Virus record (IMG/VR): IMGVR_UViG_3300032282_004636
Span: 1 to 21,161 of that record
DNA length: 21,161 nt
Direction: 5' to 3' (one strand)
Source of the DNA: a virus
How positions within the stretch are numbered: the stretch's first letter is position 1; every line of letters starts with the position of its first letter. The position numbers and the translations under genes were made by a program. The notes under the pieces are model-generated. The model was given only the letters and a program-made list of their open reading frames with translations, did no database searches and had not been told where the DNA came from. Of the stretch, positions 1 to 5,416 are shown in pieces.

Positions 1-97
1 ATTTCTGGGCGAATTCCAACACCGCCAGCCGGTCCTGCACTGACAGCGACTGCGGATCGACCACCGCCATCAACGCCTTCAGTTGCTCAATCTCCAC
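1..97 (-). CDS. Partial unknown protein running off the left edge
   Basis: An open frame starts at a GTG at 97 and stays open for 32 codons to the edge (begins MEIEQLKALMAVVDPQSL). A purine-rich GAAGGGGG ribosome binding site lies about 6-8 nt upstream of the GTG, and a good promoter lies at 147-174. The visible part is mostly leucine- and alanine-rich with helical character. I do not recognise the family. It follows the integrase on the same strand but has its own promoter, so it may be regulated separately from int. With only the N-terminus visible no function can be given. Confidence 0.55.
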   Translation of the reverse strand, partial: MEIEQLKALMAVVDPQSLSVQDRLAVLEFAQK

Positions 98-146
98 TCC
101 GACGCCCCCTTCTGTTCCTCCCCGGAACTGATGTGTGCTGACCGCG

Positions 147-174
147 AATGTAGCAAAGCGGCACGACATGTCAA
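147..174 (-). promoter_or_regulatory. Sigma-70-like promoter for the gene leaving the left edge
   Basis: On the minus strand a perfect TTGACA (174-169) is followed, after a 16-nt spacer, by TACATT (152-147). This is four of six matches to the -10 consensus. It sits just past the integrase stop codon at 180-178 and about 50 nt upstream of the GTG at 97. The transcription start would fall near 140. Confidence 0.6.
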
Positions 175-177
175 TTT

Positions 178-1284
178 CTATTGACCTTTGATCATCGACG
201 CGAGCACGTCGGCGTTGTCGCGGCCCGCGCCCCGGTCCAGATGCCCGTACACGCCCACCGTGGTCAGGATCGACTCGTGCCCCAACTGGGCCTGCACGGC
301 AGGCAGCGGTCGGCCCGCCGCGATCAGCCACGACGCGCAGGTGTGCCGAAGATCGTGCACCCGCGGCGTTTTCCTCAAACCGGCGTCGGCGGCGCGGGTG
401 ACCGCCGGACCCCACACGTTCGGGTTGAACGAGTGGATGCGTACCACCCCGTCGAGGTTGCGCCGGCCCCGCCCCGAATTGGTGAACAGCCACTCGCGGC
501 CGTAGTCCAGTTGGGCCAGGACGTCGTCGTCGACGTTGATGGTGCGGACGCTTTTCTTCGTCTTGGGCACACCCAACCGGTAGCCGCCGGCGCCGGTCTT
601 CCATGCCCGGGTGATCCGCACTGTCCCCGCGGCGCGGTCGACGTCGTCGGGCCGCAACGCCGTGGCCTCTGACCAGCGCGCCCCGGACACCACCAGGAAC
701 TCCACCAGTGGCCGCCAAAACTCGGGCACCGCATCACGGAGCAGGTGGTACTCCCACGGCTCCAGGAAACACATTTCGGCGCGGTCCCAGCGCGGCAGCT
801 TCACCTTGTCGCACGGGTTGGACCGCAGGTGGCCACGGTCCACGGCGGCGTTGAGCGCCCCCGCCAGATAGCCGTGCTTGTTGGCCACCGTCTTACCCGA
901 GGGCACCGACCCGTCGCGGTTACGCAGCCCGTTCATCCAGGCGGCCACATCATCGGGGGTCAGCGCCGCCACCGGAATGTCGGCCAGCGCCGCGAAGTCG
1001 TTGTCGGCGTAGGAGGTGTAGCGGGCGATCGTGCCCGCATCAACCCCGGTCAGGTGGGCGTTGTGGTGGGCCAGCCACTGCCCCACCGTCATCGCCTTGT
1101 CCGAGGCGATGACGATCCGGGTGATCTCCAAAGCCTTGACCGGCCCGACCTTGACCAGCAGCTCCTCGAACTGCATCGCCTCGGCGTGGTCGTTGAACGA
1201 CAGCGACGTCTGGCGGGCGCCGAGCCGGAACCGGACCTGGGTGTAGACCGACCCGTCCGAGCGGGTGCGGAAACGCAGCGACAT
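178..1284 (-). CDS. int: Tyrosine-family phage integrase
   Basis: A 368-residue tyrosine recombinase that would join attP to a host attB by way of a covalent 3'-phosphotyrosine intermediate. The N-terminal part (about 1-60) looks like an arm-binding domain. A SAM-like core-binding domain covers about 65-160 and the catalytic domain about 170-360. Visible active-site residues are Arg203 (in SGARWSEA), a Lys around 241-244 (TKKS), His310 and Arg313 (HDLRH), His336 (LGHES) and nucleophile Tyr346 (VYGHL). All are present, so the enzyme looks intact. The ATG at 1284 is preceded by a TACAAT only 7 nt upstream, which suggests a leaderless message. attP lies directly upstream (1304-1508). The C-terminus (ASMIKGQ) carries no obvious ssrA-like degradation tag. 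Confidence 0.96.
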   Translation of the reverse strand: MSLRFRTRSDGSVYTQVRFRLGARQTSLSFNDHAEAMQFEELLVKVGPVKALEITRIVIASDKAMTVGQWLAHHNAHLTGVDAGTIARYTSYADNDFAALADIPVAALTPDDVAAWMNGLRNRDGSVPSGKTVANKHGYLAGALNAAVDRGHLRSNPCDKVKLPRWDRAEMCFLEPWEYHLLRDAVPEFWRPLVEFLVVSGARWSEATALRPDDVDRAAGTVRITRAWKTGAGGYRLGVPKTKKSVRTINVDDDVLAQLDYGREWLFTNSGRGRRNLDGVVRIHSFNPNVWGPAVTRAADAGLRKTPRVHDLRHTCASWLIAAGRPLPAVQAQLGHESILTTVGVYGHLDRGAGRDNADVLASMIKGQ

Positions 1285-1297
1285 GACCGCGATTGTA
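1285..1297 (-). promoter_or_regulatory. Probable leaderless integrase promoter (-10 element)
   Basis: The minus strand reads TACAAT (1297-1292) followed by 7 nt and then the int ATG at 1284. With the usual 6-7 nt from the -10 to the start site, transcription would begin at or next to the A of ATG. Leaderless mRNAs are common in mycobacteria. There is no ribosome binding site upstream of this ATG, which fits. No convincing -35 is visible. The region overlaps an arm-type repeat at 1304-1311, so integrase binding could autoregulate the gene. Confidence 0.45.
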
Positions 1298-1303
1298 CGA
1301 CCC

Positions 1304-1324
1304 GTGTGGACAGGGTGTGTGGAC
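1304..1324 (+). repeat. Arm-type integrase site pair, left side of attP
   Basis: Two direct copies of GTGTGGAC occur at 1304-1311 and 1317-1324, 13 nt start to start. The same octamer reappears on the other side of the core at 1490-1497. Paired short direct repeats flanking a core are the usual layout of arm-type sites for phage tyrosine integrases. Confidence 0.6.
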
Positions 1325-1357
1325 CTGCGTCCATCGTGCCAATTTTATGCCGTCTGA

Positions 1358-1420
1358 CCTGCGTGTTTTCTGTGGAGCTAAGGGGACTCGAACCCTTGCA
1401 CGCAAGCGCAAAAACACAGG
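1358..1420 (-). other. attP: attP core with tRNA/tmRNA 3'-end homology
   Basis: On the minus strand, 1397-1371 read as the 3' end of a tRNA-like gene: T-loop TTCGAGT, T-stem strand CCCCT and acceptor strand TAGCTCCA. No 5' half precedes it, so it is not a gene. It is the kind of segment that restores the 3' end of a host tRNA or tmRNA gene after integration. The flanks form an imperfect inverted repeat: CCTGCGTGTTTT at 1358-1369 against CGCAAAAACACAGG at 1407-1420. These could be core-type integrase sites. The acceptor ending suggests tRNA-Ala or a tmRNA as attB; I cannot choose between them without the host sequence. Confidence 0.72.
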
Positions 1421-1489
1421 TTGACGTGCAAAAAGACACTCATGTAACTATCAGTCGCGGTCACTGGTTACCTGCAGAAACACAGTCGC

Positions 1490-1508
1490 GTGTGGACCTG
1501 GTCCACAG
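1490..1508 (+). repeat. Arm-type integrase sites, right side of attP (inverted pair)
   Basis: GTGTGGAC at 1490-1497 matches the two copies left of the core. It is followed after a short gap by GTCCACAG (1501-1508), an inverted copy with one mismatch. Together they make a near-perfect palindrome. The same octamer on both sides of the core supports an intact attP spanning about 1304-1508. The rest of 1421-1489 contains A-rich direct repeats (GCGCAAAAACAC-like at 1407 and GTGCAAAAAGACAC at 1426) and no reading frame I can support. Confidence 0.58.
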
Positions 1509-1528
1509 AAGTTTGTGTCGGATGACGA

Positions 1529-1545
1529 CAATGCTGTCAGCATTG
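1529..1545. promoter_or_regulatory. Perfect 17-bp palindrome, possible operator
   Basis: CAATGCTG T CAGCATTG is a perfect 8-bp inverted repeat around one central base. It lies between the terminator (1553-1581) and the attP arm sites. No T-run follows on either strand, so it is not a good terminator. Its symmetry suits a dimeric DNA-binding protein such as an excisionase or repressor. No binding protein can be assigned. Confidence 0.4.
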
Positions 1546-1552
1546 AGGCAAC

Positions 1553-1581
1553 AAAAAACGGCCCCCACCCGAAGGTGGGGG
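1553..1581 (-). terminator. Strong rho-independent terminator after the tmRNA-like RNA
   Basis: On the minus strand CCCCCACC (1581-1574) pairs perfectly with GGTGGGGG (1569-1562) around a TTCG tetraloop. CCG and then six T residues (1558-1553) follow. The hairpin begins 3 nt after the CCA end of the tmRNA-like RNA, so it should define that transcript's end. It also stops late transcription before attP and int. Confidence 0.92.
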
Positions 1582-1584
1582 ATG

Positions 1585-1668
1585 TGGTGGAGCCGGTGAG
1601 AATCGAACTCACGTCCAGTCCGGTGCCGCGTGCGGCTTTCGTCGGTCTGTCGAAACCATTCCGGCCCC
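1585..1668 (-). ncRNA. ssrA: Miniature tmRNA: tRNA-like domain without a tag reading frame
   Basis: The 84-nt RNA begins GGGGCCGGAATGGTTTCGAC, the conserved tmRNA 5' end, and ends in CGGCTCCACCA. Acceptor arms 1668-1662 and 1595-1589 make a complete 7-bp stem with a G3-U pair, the alanyl-tRNA synthetase identity element. The T-arm is GTGAG/CTCAC around TTCGATT (1612-1596). The D-loop is tmRNA-type (GGTTTCGA). A P2-like helix joins CAGACCG (1649-1643) to CGGACTG (1622-1616) with one A-A mismatch, capped by a GCCG-CACG-CGGC hairpin (1636-1625). Normal tmRNAs are several hundred nt, with a tag frame and pseudoknots; none fits here. CCA is encoded and a terminator follows. Its first G is the last base of the preceding stop codon, so RNase P processing from the late transcript is likely. 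It could be a decayed relic, but the intact pairing argues for function. Confidence 0.85.
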
Positions 1669-1898
1669 TAGTCGGAGTCGACGTCGGAGTCGCACCGTAA
1701 CTCCAAGGCCGCCCGCATCAACCCGTCTGTCTGCCAGTCCGGCTGCTCGGGCGGTGACCAAACCCACGGTGTGGACTCGACCCGCCCATCGACGATGCGC
1801 TCCAGGCCCAAACAGATCACGAACTGGTCAACCTGCCATCCGTCACCGTCGTCAAGAATCTTTTGGATGCATCGCCGTAAATATTCGGCGGCGTTCAT
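1668..1898 (-). CDS. Small conserved-looking phage protein, unknown function
   Basis: 76 residues starting at the ATG at 1898, which overlaps the upstream stop as ATGA. A longer in-frame start at 2000 would run deep into the upstream gene and is rejected. The protein begins MNAAEYLRRCIQKILDD and contains FVICLGLERIVDG and STPWVWSPPEQPDW. It reads as a compact alpha/beta protein with an acidic end (DSDVDSD). It resembles small mycobacteriophage proteins I have seen near lysis genes, but I know no function. Its TAG stop shares its G with the first nucleotide of the tmRNA-like RNA, so it is the last protein gene of the late transcript. Confidence 0.75.
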   Translation of the reverse strand: MNAAEYLRRCIQKILDDGDGWQVDQFVICLGLERIVDGRVESTPWVWSPPEQPDWQTDGLMRAALELRCDSDVDSD

Positions 1899-2119
1899 CT
1901 GCCCATCCAGACCGCCAGCCGGTGCAGCGGATCCAGCGGGGCCGGCCACAGCCGCAGCAGATGCGCCGCGGTGTACACGATGCCCACCGTCGTCAGCCAC
2001 CGATGTTTGGCGCGGTAGCGGTCAACGGCCTCCGACAGCAGTTCTCCGGGCGGGGCGGCGATCTCGTAAACCGCCACCCCGACAGCCAACGCGATCCAGG
2101 CGCTGTCGCCGTGCCGCAT
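1895..2119 (-). CDS. Small two-segment membrane protein
   Basis: 74 residues (begins MRHGDSAWIALAVGVAVYE). One hydrophobic segment covers about 8-24 and a second about 43-58 (TTVGIVYTAAHLLRLW). Between them is a charged stretch, LLSEAVDRYRAKHRW. This pattern matches small membrane proteins common in mycobacteriophages (DUF7427-like, from memory). It could assist lysis or act in superinfection or immunity; nothing in the sequence decides. The ATG at 2119 lies 5 nt after the upstream stop, and the gene overlaps the next by ATGA, so translation is probably coupled. Confidence 0.72.
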   Translation of the reverse strand: MRHGDSAWIALAVGVAVYEIAAPPGELLSEAVDRYRAKHRWLTTVGIVYTAAHLLRLWPAPLDPLHRLAVWMGR

Positions 2120-2124
2120 CGCAG

Positions 2125-3426
2125 TTATCCCGGCAGCGGCTGGGTGGGTGTGACGTCGTAGGCTTCGTAGGCAATCGGTTCGATCGCCGACGACAACAGA
2201 CTGGTGTTCCAGATCATGCCCACATATTTTCCGGTGCCGGTGAATTCGTAGTCGAAGTAGTACGACAGAATGGGGGCGGTGTTCGCCCCTTTGTACACCT
2301 TGATCGTGTTGGTGGCGTCGTTGTAGGTGACGGTGTAGGTGTCACCGCTTGTGACGATCCGGGTCGATTCGATGATCTCTTTGAGGGTGTGCGGCACCGA
2401 CCCTTTGGCGAGGATGTTTTCGTACAGCACACCGGTGCCGATGACGGGCTGGATGCGGTTGTCGTTCAGTTCCTGAATGAACCGGACCCCCACCCAGTTG
2501 GTCATGGCGGCGTTGGAACGGACCACCAACGTGAATTCGCCGGTGAACCACCGCAGCACGGTGGTGACCACCTTGACCGAGTTGGTTTGCATCGGGTCCG
2601 CCCACAGCACTGCGGCGGTGTCGAACTGGGTGCGGTTCGGGCCGAGGGAATTCGGTTGGAACAGATGCTGGTTGACCCGCACCCCATTGTATTTCGGTGT
2701 CCATTTCGGGTGGACGGTCAGCGAGTCGATCGGGTCGTACACCGTGGGCGCCGGATCGTCCTCGTCCCACGCTTCCAACGAATCGAATTTCGGGCCGATG
2801 CCCAAATACCAGACCGCCGCCATCACGATGCCGACGTAGCGGTTTCCGGGGCCGTGGGGGATGTCCGCCGGCGGAAAGTATTGACTGCACACCTCCGAAC
2901 CGTTCTTGTACACGCGCACAGTGGAATTCATGCGGTCGTACCACACCTCGAACTCATCGCCGACGCTGATTGACACGGTGGTCGTCGCGTACCGGTCGGC
3001 GGCGATGCTGGAGGTGCCGCGGATGATCGCGACCTGGCTGCCGAAAATGGTGTATTGAATAGCGACGCCGTAGTAGCGGTTCATGCGGGCGTCGGAGCAG
3101 ATCACCAGCCGCGATTCGCCGCCGAACAGGATGCCGTCGTTGATTTTCACTTTGGCGCGGCAGTTGTCGGTCAGCAGCACCGTTTTGTGGACCGCCGCCC
3201 CGTAGGTCAGGCCGTTGACCAGAACGTCGGAGGTGTTACCGCCGGACACCTGCAGGCGGCCGTGCACCGGAATCCAGGCGTTGAGGGTGTTGAAGTCGTC
3301 GTACAGGTAGGACAGGCCGGTGACCCGGGTGGAAATGTCGACCCCGCCCTGAACGCCTTTGGCGTAGCTGTCGACCCAGCGCGGAGCTACCGGACGGGGA
3401 TCTTTGGTGTCGGCTTCGCCGATCAC
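2125..3426 (-). CDS. Minor tail protein with two tandem lectin-like beta domains
   Basis: 433 residues starting at GTG 3426 (GTGA overlap with the upstream gene). After a short N-terminal segment there are two similar beta-rich domains at about 41-215 and 228-425. Both end in a related motif: RYVGIVM...FDSLEAWD and KYVGMIW...IAYEAYD. Both also contain strand patterns ending in VRVYKNGSEV or IKVYKGANTA. Such jelly-roll or concanavalin-like domains are common in tail proteins that bind cell-surface glycans. The gene lies beyond the lysis genes, with two other small tail-type proteins, away from the main tail block. This suggests an accessory receptor-binding module. Assignment rests on fold-like features, not on a known family. 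Confidence 0.75.
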   Translation of the reverse strand: MIGEADTKDPRPVAPRWVDSYAKGVQGGVDISTRVTGLSYLYDDFNTLNAWIPVHGRLQVSGGNTSDVLVNGLTYGAAVHKTVLLTDNCRAKVKINDGILFGGESRLVICSDARMNRYYGVAIQYTIFGSQVAIIRGTSSIAADRYATTTVSISVGDEFEVWYDRMNSTVRVYKNGSEVCSQYFPPADIPHGPGNRYVGIVMAAVWYLGIGPKFDSLEAWDEDDPAPTVYDPIDSLTVHPKWTPKYNGVRVNQHLFQPNSLGPNRTQFDTAAVLWADPMQTNSVKVVTTVLRWFTGEFTLVVRSNAAMTNWVGVRFIQELNDNRIQPVIGTGVLYENILAKGSVPHTLKEIIESTRIVTSGDTYTVTYNDATNTIKVYKGANTAPILSYYFDYEFTGTGKYVGMIWNTSLLSSAIEPIAYEAYDVTPTQPLPG

Positions 3427-3737
3427 GACTTGGCCTCCACCGTGAACTCAACAAGGACACGAAGGTTCTGCGGATCGGGCAGGGTGACGTTCAACGGTCT
3501 CGCGTGGATGAATTCCGAGTCGTCCCACAATCCGACGTGGGTGTAGGTGCCCGCAGGGACGTCGACGAATTCGACGGTGGCCCGCATGTAGCCGCGGGCC
3601 GGTGTCGACCACACCAACGTCTGTTTGGTTTCCCCGGAGTCGTTGTCGCCGAGGTTGCCGGGGTCACCGGTGTGAAGACTCGCTTTGTTGATGTTCTGCA
3701 GACCGGTGACCATCAAGTTCAGTTGAGTGACCAGCAT
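3423..3737 (-). CDS. Small tail-associated beta protein (HTGDPG motif)
   Basis: 104 residues starting at ATG 3737, preceded by GGAGGAGAAAC and overlapping the upstream stop as TGATG. The earlier GTG at 3752 lacks this spacing. The protein contains ASLHTGDPGNLGDNDSGE followed by beta strands and THVGLWDDS. The H-T-x-D-P-G segment is common in small phage tail or fibre-base proteins, where it often precedes a Y/L-x-R element. It sits between an LtfC-like protein and the tandem lectin-like protein, so it probably belongs to the same accessory tail module. Gp80-like is one family name I associate with it, from memory. Confidence 0.72.
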   Translation of the reverse strand: MLVTQLNLMVTGLQNINKASLHTGDPGNLGDNDSGETKQTLVWSTPARGYMRATVEFVDVPAGTYTHVGLWDDSEFIHARPLNVTLPDPQNLRVLVEFTVEAKS

Positions 3738-4048
3738 CAGTTTCTCCTCCACACTCGGCCGCGGTACCAGATGAGGTCAGTGCCGTCGGCGTATTCGACG
3801 TGGACCCGGAACACGCTGGCGTCGGGCACCAGATCAAGGTCTTCGGCGGTGATCTGAACCTGGGCGCCGCCGGGCTGCACCGTCACCGCCGGCCACGCCC
3901 CGATCTGGTTGGATTCCCGATCGAAAATTCTCAACGTGACTCCCGTTCCGGCGGGGAACGGGTCGTCGGGTTCCACGCCGAAGAAGTGGCTGAAATCCTG
4001 CCCGGTGATCACCACCATCTTTTCGACCAGGGGCTCGTAGCCGATCAT
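3737..4048 (-). CDS. LtfC/p132/Gp6-like beta-sandwich tail protein
   Basis: 103 residues starting at ATG 4048 with AAAGGA 7 nt upstream. The TTG at 4054 is too close to that site to be the start. The order of elements is: VVITGQDFSHFF, a G-T-x-V-T-L-R-I-F-D strand, a central beta hairpin, ITAEDLDLV, then RVHVEYADGT and RGRVWRRN. The layout resembles the protein at 7288-7614, which has [25 protein letters not shown] and VGRFERNDG. Both look like the small beta-sandwich family annotated as LtfC/p132/Gp6. A structural role in the tail tip or fibre is likely. Confidence 0.68.
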   Translation of the reverse strand: MIGYEPLVEKMVVITGQDFSHFFGVEPDDPFPAGTGVTLRIFDRESNQIGAWPAVTVQPGGAQVQITAEDLDLVPDASVFRVHVEYADGTDLIWYRGRVWRRN

Positions 4049-4066
4049 CGTCAAGTCCTTTCTTGG

Positions 4067-4882
4067 TCACACCGAACGGATAAAGCTCATCCGCTCCGGG
4101 GAGATACTGATGCGGCTGTAGCCGCCGCAGTTAGCGCAGCGGCGCATTGAATAGGTGAGCACGTTGGCGACGAAGCGTCGCGGGATTGGGTCGGTGTCGT
4201 GGCCGCAGCGGTGACACACCCGCAAAGGATCCTGGCCGTCGACGAACAACGCCGGATGGTTGGCGATGTAGGGCCGCAGATAGTCGTAGAGCCCTTGGGT
4301 GGCGATGCAGTCCCCGGCGCAGTAGTCGGTGAGGCGGCGGCGGTCCTCAACCGATTTCTGGCTTACGGCCCGCTCCATCGCGGCTCGGTCATAACGGTCA
4401 GTTTTGGCTGGGATGCCGACGATCTGGCAGAACGCGTCCAACGATTTGAACGGTGCCCCGGCTTTGAACTGGCGGCGCAAAATTTTGAGGGTGTCAACGG
4501 TTTTCATCGGCGGCAGCGGAGGCAGGTTCGCCTCAAGGTACAGGTCGCCGGCCAGCCACGGAATGTCGGCGTTGTCGATGTTGTGGCCGACGACGATGTC
4601 GGCGGAACTGAGGAGGCGGTGCACTTTGGTGAGAAACTTTTTCCGGCCTCCGGGATCCCATTCGGCCAACTCGATGACGTCGGCCTGGTCGTACCATTTG
4701 GCGCACACGATGGTGGTGCGGGGACTTCGCGTGACCGTTTCGTAGTGAATGTAGCGGTTCTTGAGGTCACCGCGGTCCCACCAGTACTGCTCGGTGATGC
4801 CGGGGAGGCGTTCGACGTCGAGGATCAGGATGCGGTTGCGTACCGATTCCCGCATCGCGGTGAGGCGTGCCTCAAGAGCCAT
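4067..4882 (-). CDS. DnaQ-like (DEDDy) 3'-5' exonuclease with C-terminal zinc ribbon
   Basis: 271 residues with the RNase H-like exonuclease pattern. ExoI is LDVER (Asp22, Glu24), ExoII is GHNIDNADIPWL (Asp103), and ExoIII is DYCAGD (Tyr187, Asp191). TVDTLKIL (Asp130) also fits the fold. All metal-binding positions appear present. Residues 223-252 add a probable zinc ribbon, CHRC and CANC, which may bind nucleic acid. It resembles predicted exonucleases related to the PolB proofreading domain; degradation or trimming of DNA or RNA 3' ends is the likely activity. It lies among lysis and tail genes rather than with replication genes, which is unusual. The start at 4882 overlaps the preceding gene by 11 nt; no strong ribosome binding site is seen. 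Confidence 0.85.
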   Translation of the reverse strand: MALEARLTAMRESVRNRILILDVERLPGITEQYWWDRGDLKNRYIHYETVTRSPRTTIVCAKWYDQADVIELAEWDPGGRKKFLTKVHRLLSSADIVVGHNIDNADIPWLAGDLYLEANLPPLPPMKTVDTLKILRRQFKAGAPFKSLDAFCQIVGIPAKTDRYDRAAMERAVSQKSVEDRRRLTDYCAGDCIATQGLYDYLRPYIANHPALFVDGQDPLRVCHRCGHDTDPIPRRFVANVLTYSMRRCANCGGYSRISISPERMSFIRSV

Positions 4883-5117
4883 AAACTCGGTGGTGTCGTT
4901 GATGCATCCGTACCGCCGTCAACGACACGTTCAACGGGTTGTCGGTGTCGGAGCTGGCCACCTCATGCAGTTGGGCGAGGCTGCGGCCCTCAGCGATCCA
5001 TTGATCCCAGGCGATGCGGTCGCCGTCGGACAGGGTTTGCAGCCAGGCGCAGGTGACGCATCCGCTGTTGGATCGGGTGGCCACCACTGTCGCCAACCGT
5101 TTCGCCAGCGACACCAT
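4872..5117 (-). CDS. Small CxxC protein with a helix-turn-helix-like C-terminus
   Basis: 81 residues from ATG 5117 (TGATG overlap with the upstream stop). It contains CVTCAWLQTLSDGDRIAWDQW and then LAQLHEVASS, VSLTAVRMHQRHH. The second half has the spacing of a small helix-turn-helix or homeodomain-like element, and the two cysteines might bind metal or form a disulphide. Similar short proteins are frequent in mycobacteriophages without known function. DNA binding is an inference from the pattern only. It is co-translated with the membrane protein before it and the exonuclease after it. Confidence 0.72.
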   Translation of the reverse strand: MVSLAKRLATVVATRSNSGCVTCAWLQTLSDGDRIAWDQWIAEGRSLAQLHEVASSDTDNPLNVSLTAVRMHQRHHRVYGS

Positions 5118-5416
5118 CAGCGGCGACGCTCAATGTCGTCGCGCAGTTCGGCAATCTGCTGCCGGCGCCGGTCCTCTTCGGTGGCAAGATCCTGCCGCAA
5201 ACCCCGCACATCGTGACTTAAGGATTCCACCGCGGCGATCGCCCGATCCAGATCGTCGCGCAGATTGGTTTTGTGGGCGTTCTTCACCTGGTCGCGGACT
5301 TCGGCGATGCCTTTGTGGTTTCTGTGTGCCAGCCACGACGGAACGATCCCGATCAACGCCACCGCGACGATGGTGAATACATCGAGGGCGTTCTGCGGGT
5401 CGGGAATGGTGTTCAC
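5117..5416 (-). CDS. DUF2746-like membrane/coiled-coil protein, possible second holin
   Basis: 99 residues starting at GTG 5416 (GTGA overlap). One transmembrane segment covers about 13-31 (VFTIVAVALIGIVPSWLAH). It is followed by KGIAEVRDQVKNAHKTNLRDD and a long charged coiled coil to the end. This matches the DUF2746 family found next to mycobacteriophage holins. The predicted form is a single-pass protein with a cytoplasmic helical tail. It may act as a holin partner or lysis regulator; this rests on its position right after a two-TM holin. Confidence 0.8.
   Translation of the reverse strand: MNTIPDPQNALDVFTIVAVALIGIVPSWLAHRNHKGIAEVRDQVKNAHKTNLRDDLDRAIAAVESLSHDVRGLRQDLATEEDRRRQQIAELRDDIERRR

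Noticed and set aside
178-201. ssrA-like degradation tag at the integrase C-terminus, as in integration-dependent immunity systems
   Set aside because: The end is ASMIKGQ, without the small hydrophobic LAA-type ending, and attP is not inside a repressor gene here.
1371-1440. A tRNA gene at the attP core
   Set aside because: Only the T-arm and 3' acceptor strand are present. No matching 5' acceptor strand, D-arm or anticodon arm precedes it, and the 50/64 T-stem pair is mismatched. It is an attachment-site fragment.
1529-1545. Palindrome as a second terminator
   Set aside because: A single-base loop and no T-run on either strand; better read as a protein-binding site.
181-1599. Plus-strand ORFs opposite the integrase
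   Set aside because: They run antisense to a gene with complete catalytic motifs and encode Arg/Pro/His-rich sequence typical of high-GC antisense frames.
1585-1668. Permuted two-piece tmRNA
   Set aside because: In permuted genes the CCA side precedes the GGGG side. Here the 5' end precedes the CCA by 84 nt in one continuous fold.
1771-2973. 400-codon plus-strand ORF
   Set aside because: Antisense to four coupled genes; low-complexity composition without domain motifs.
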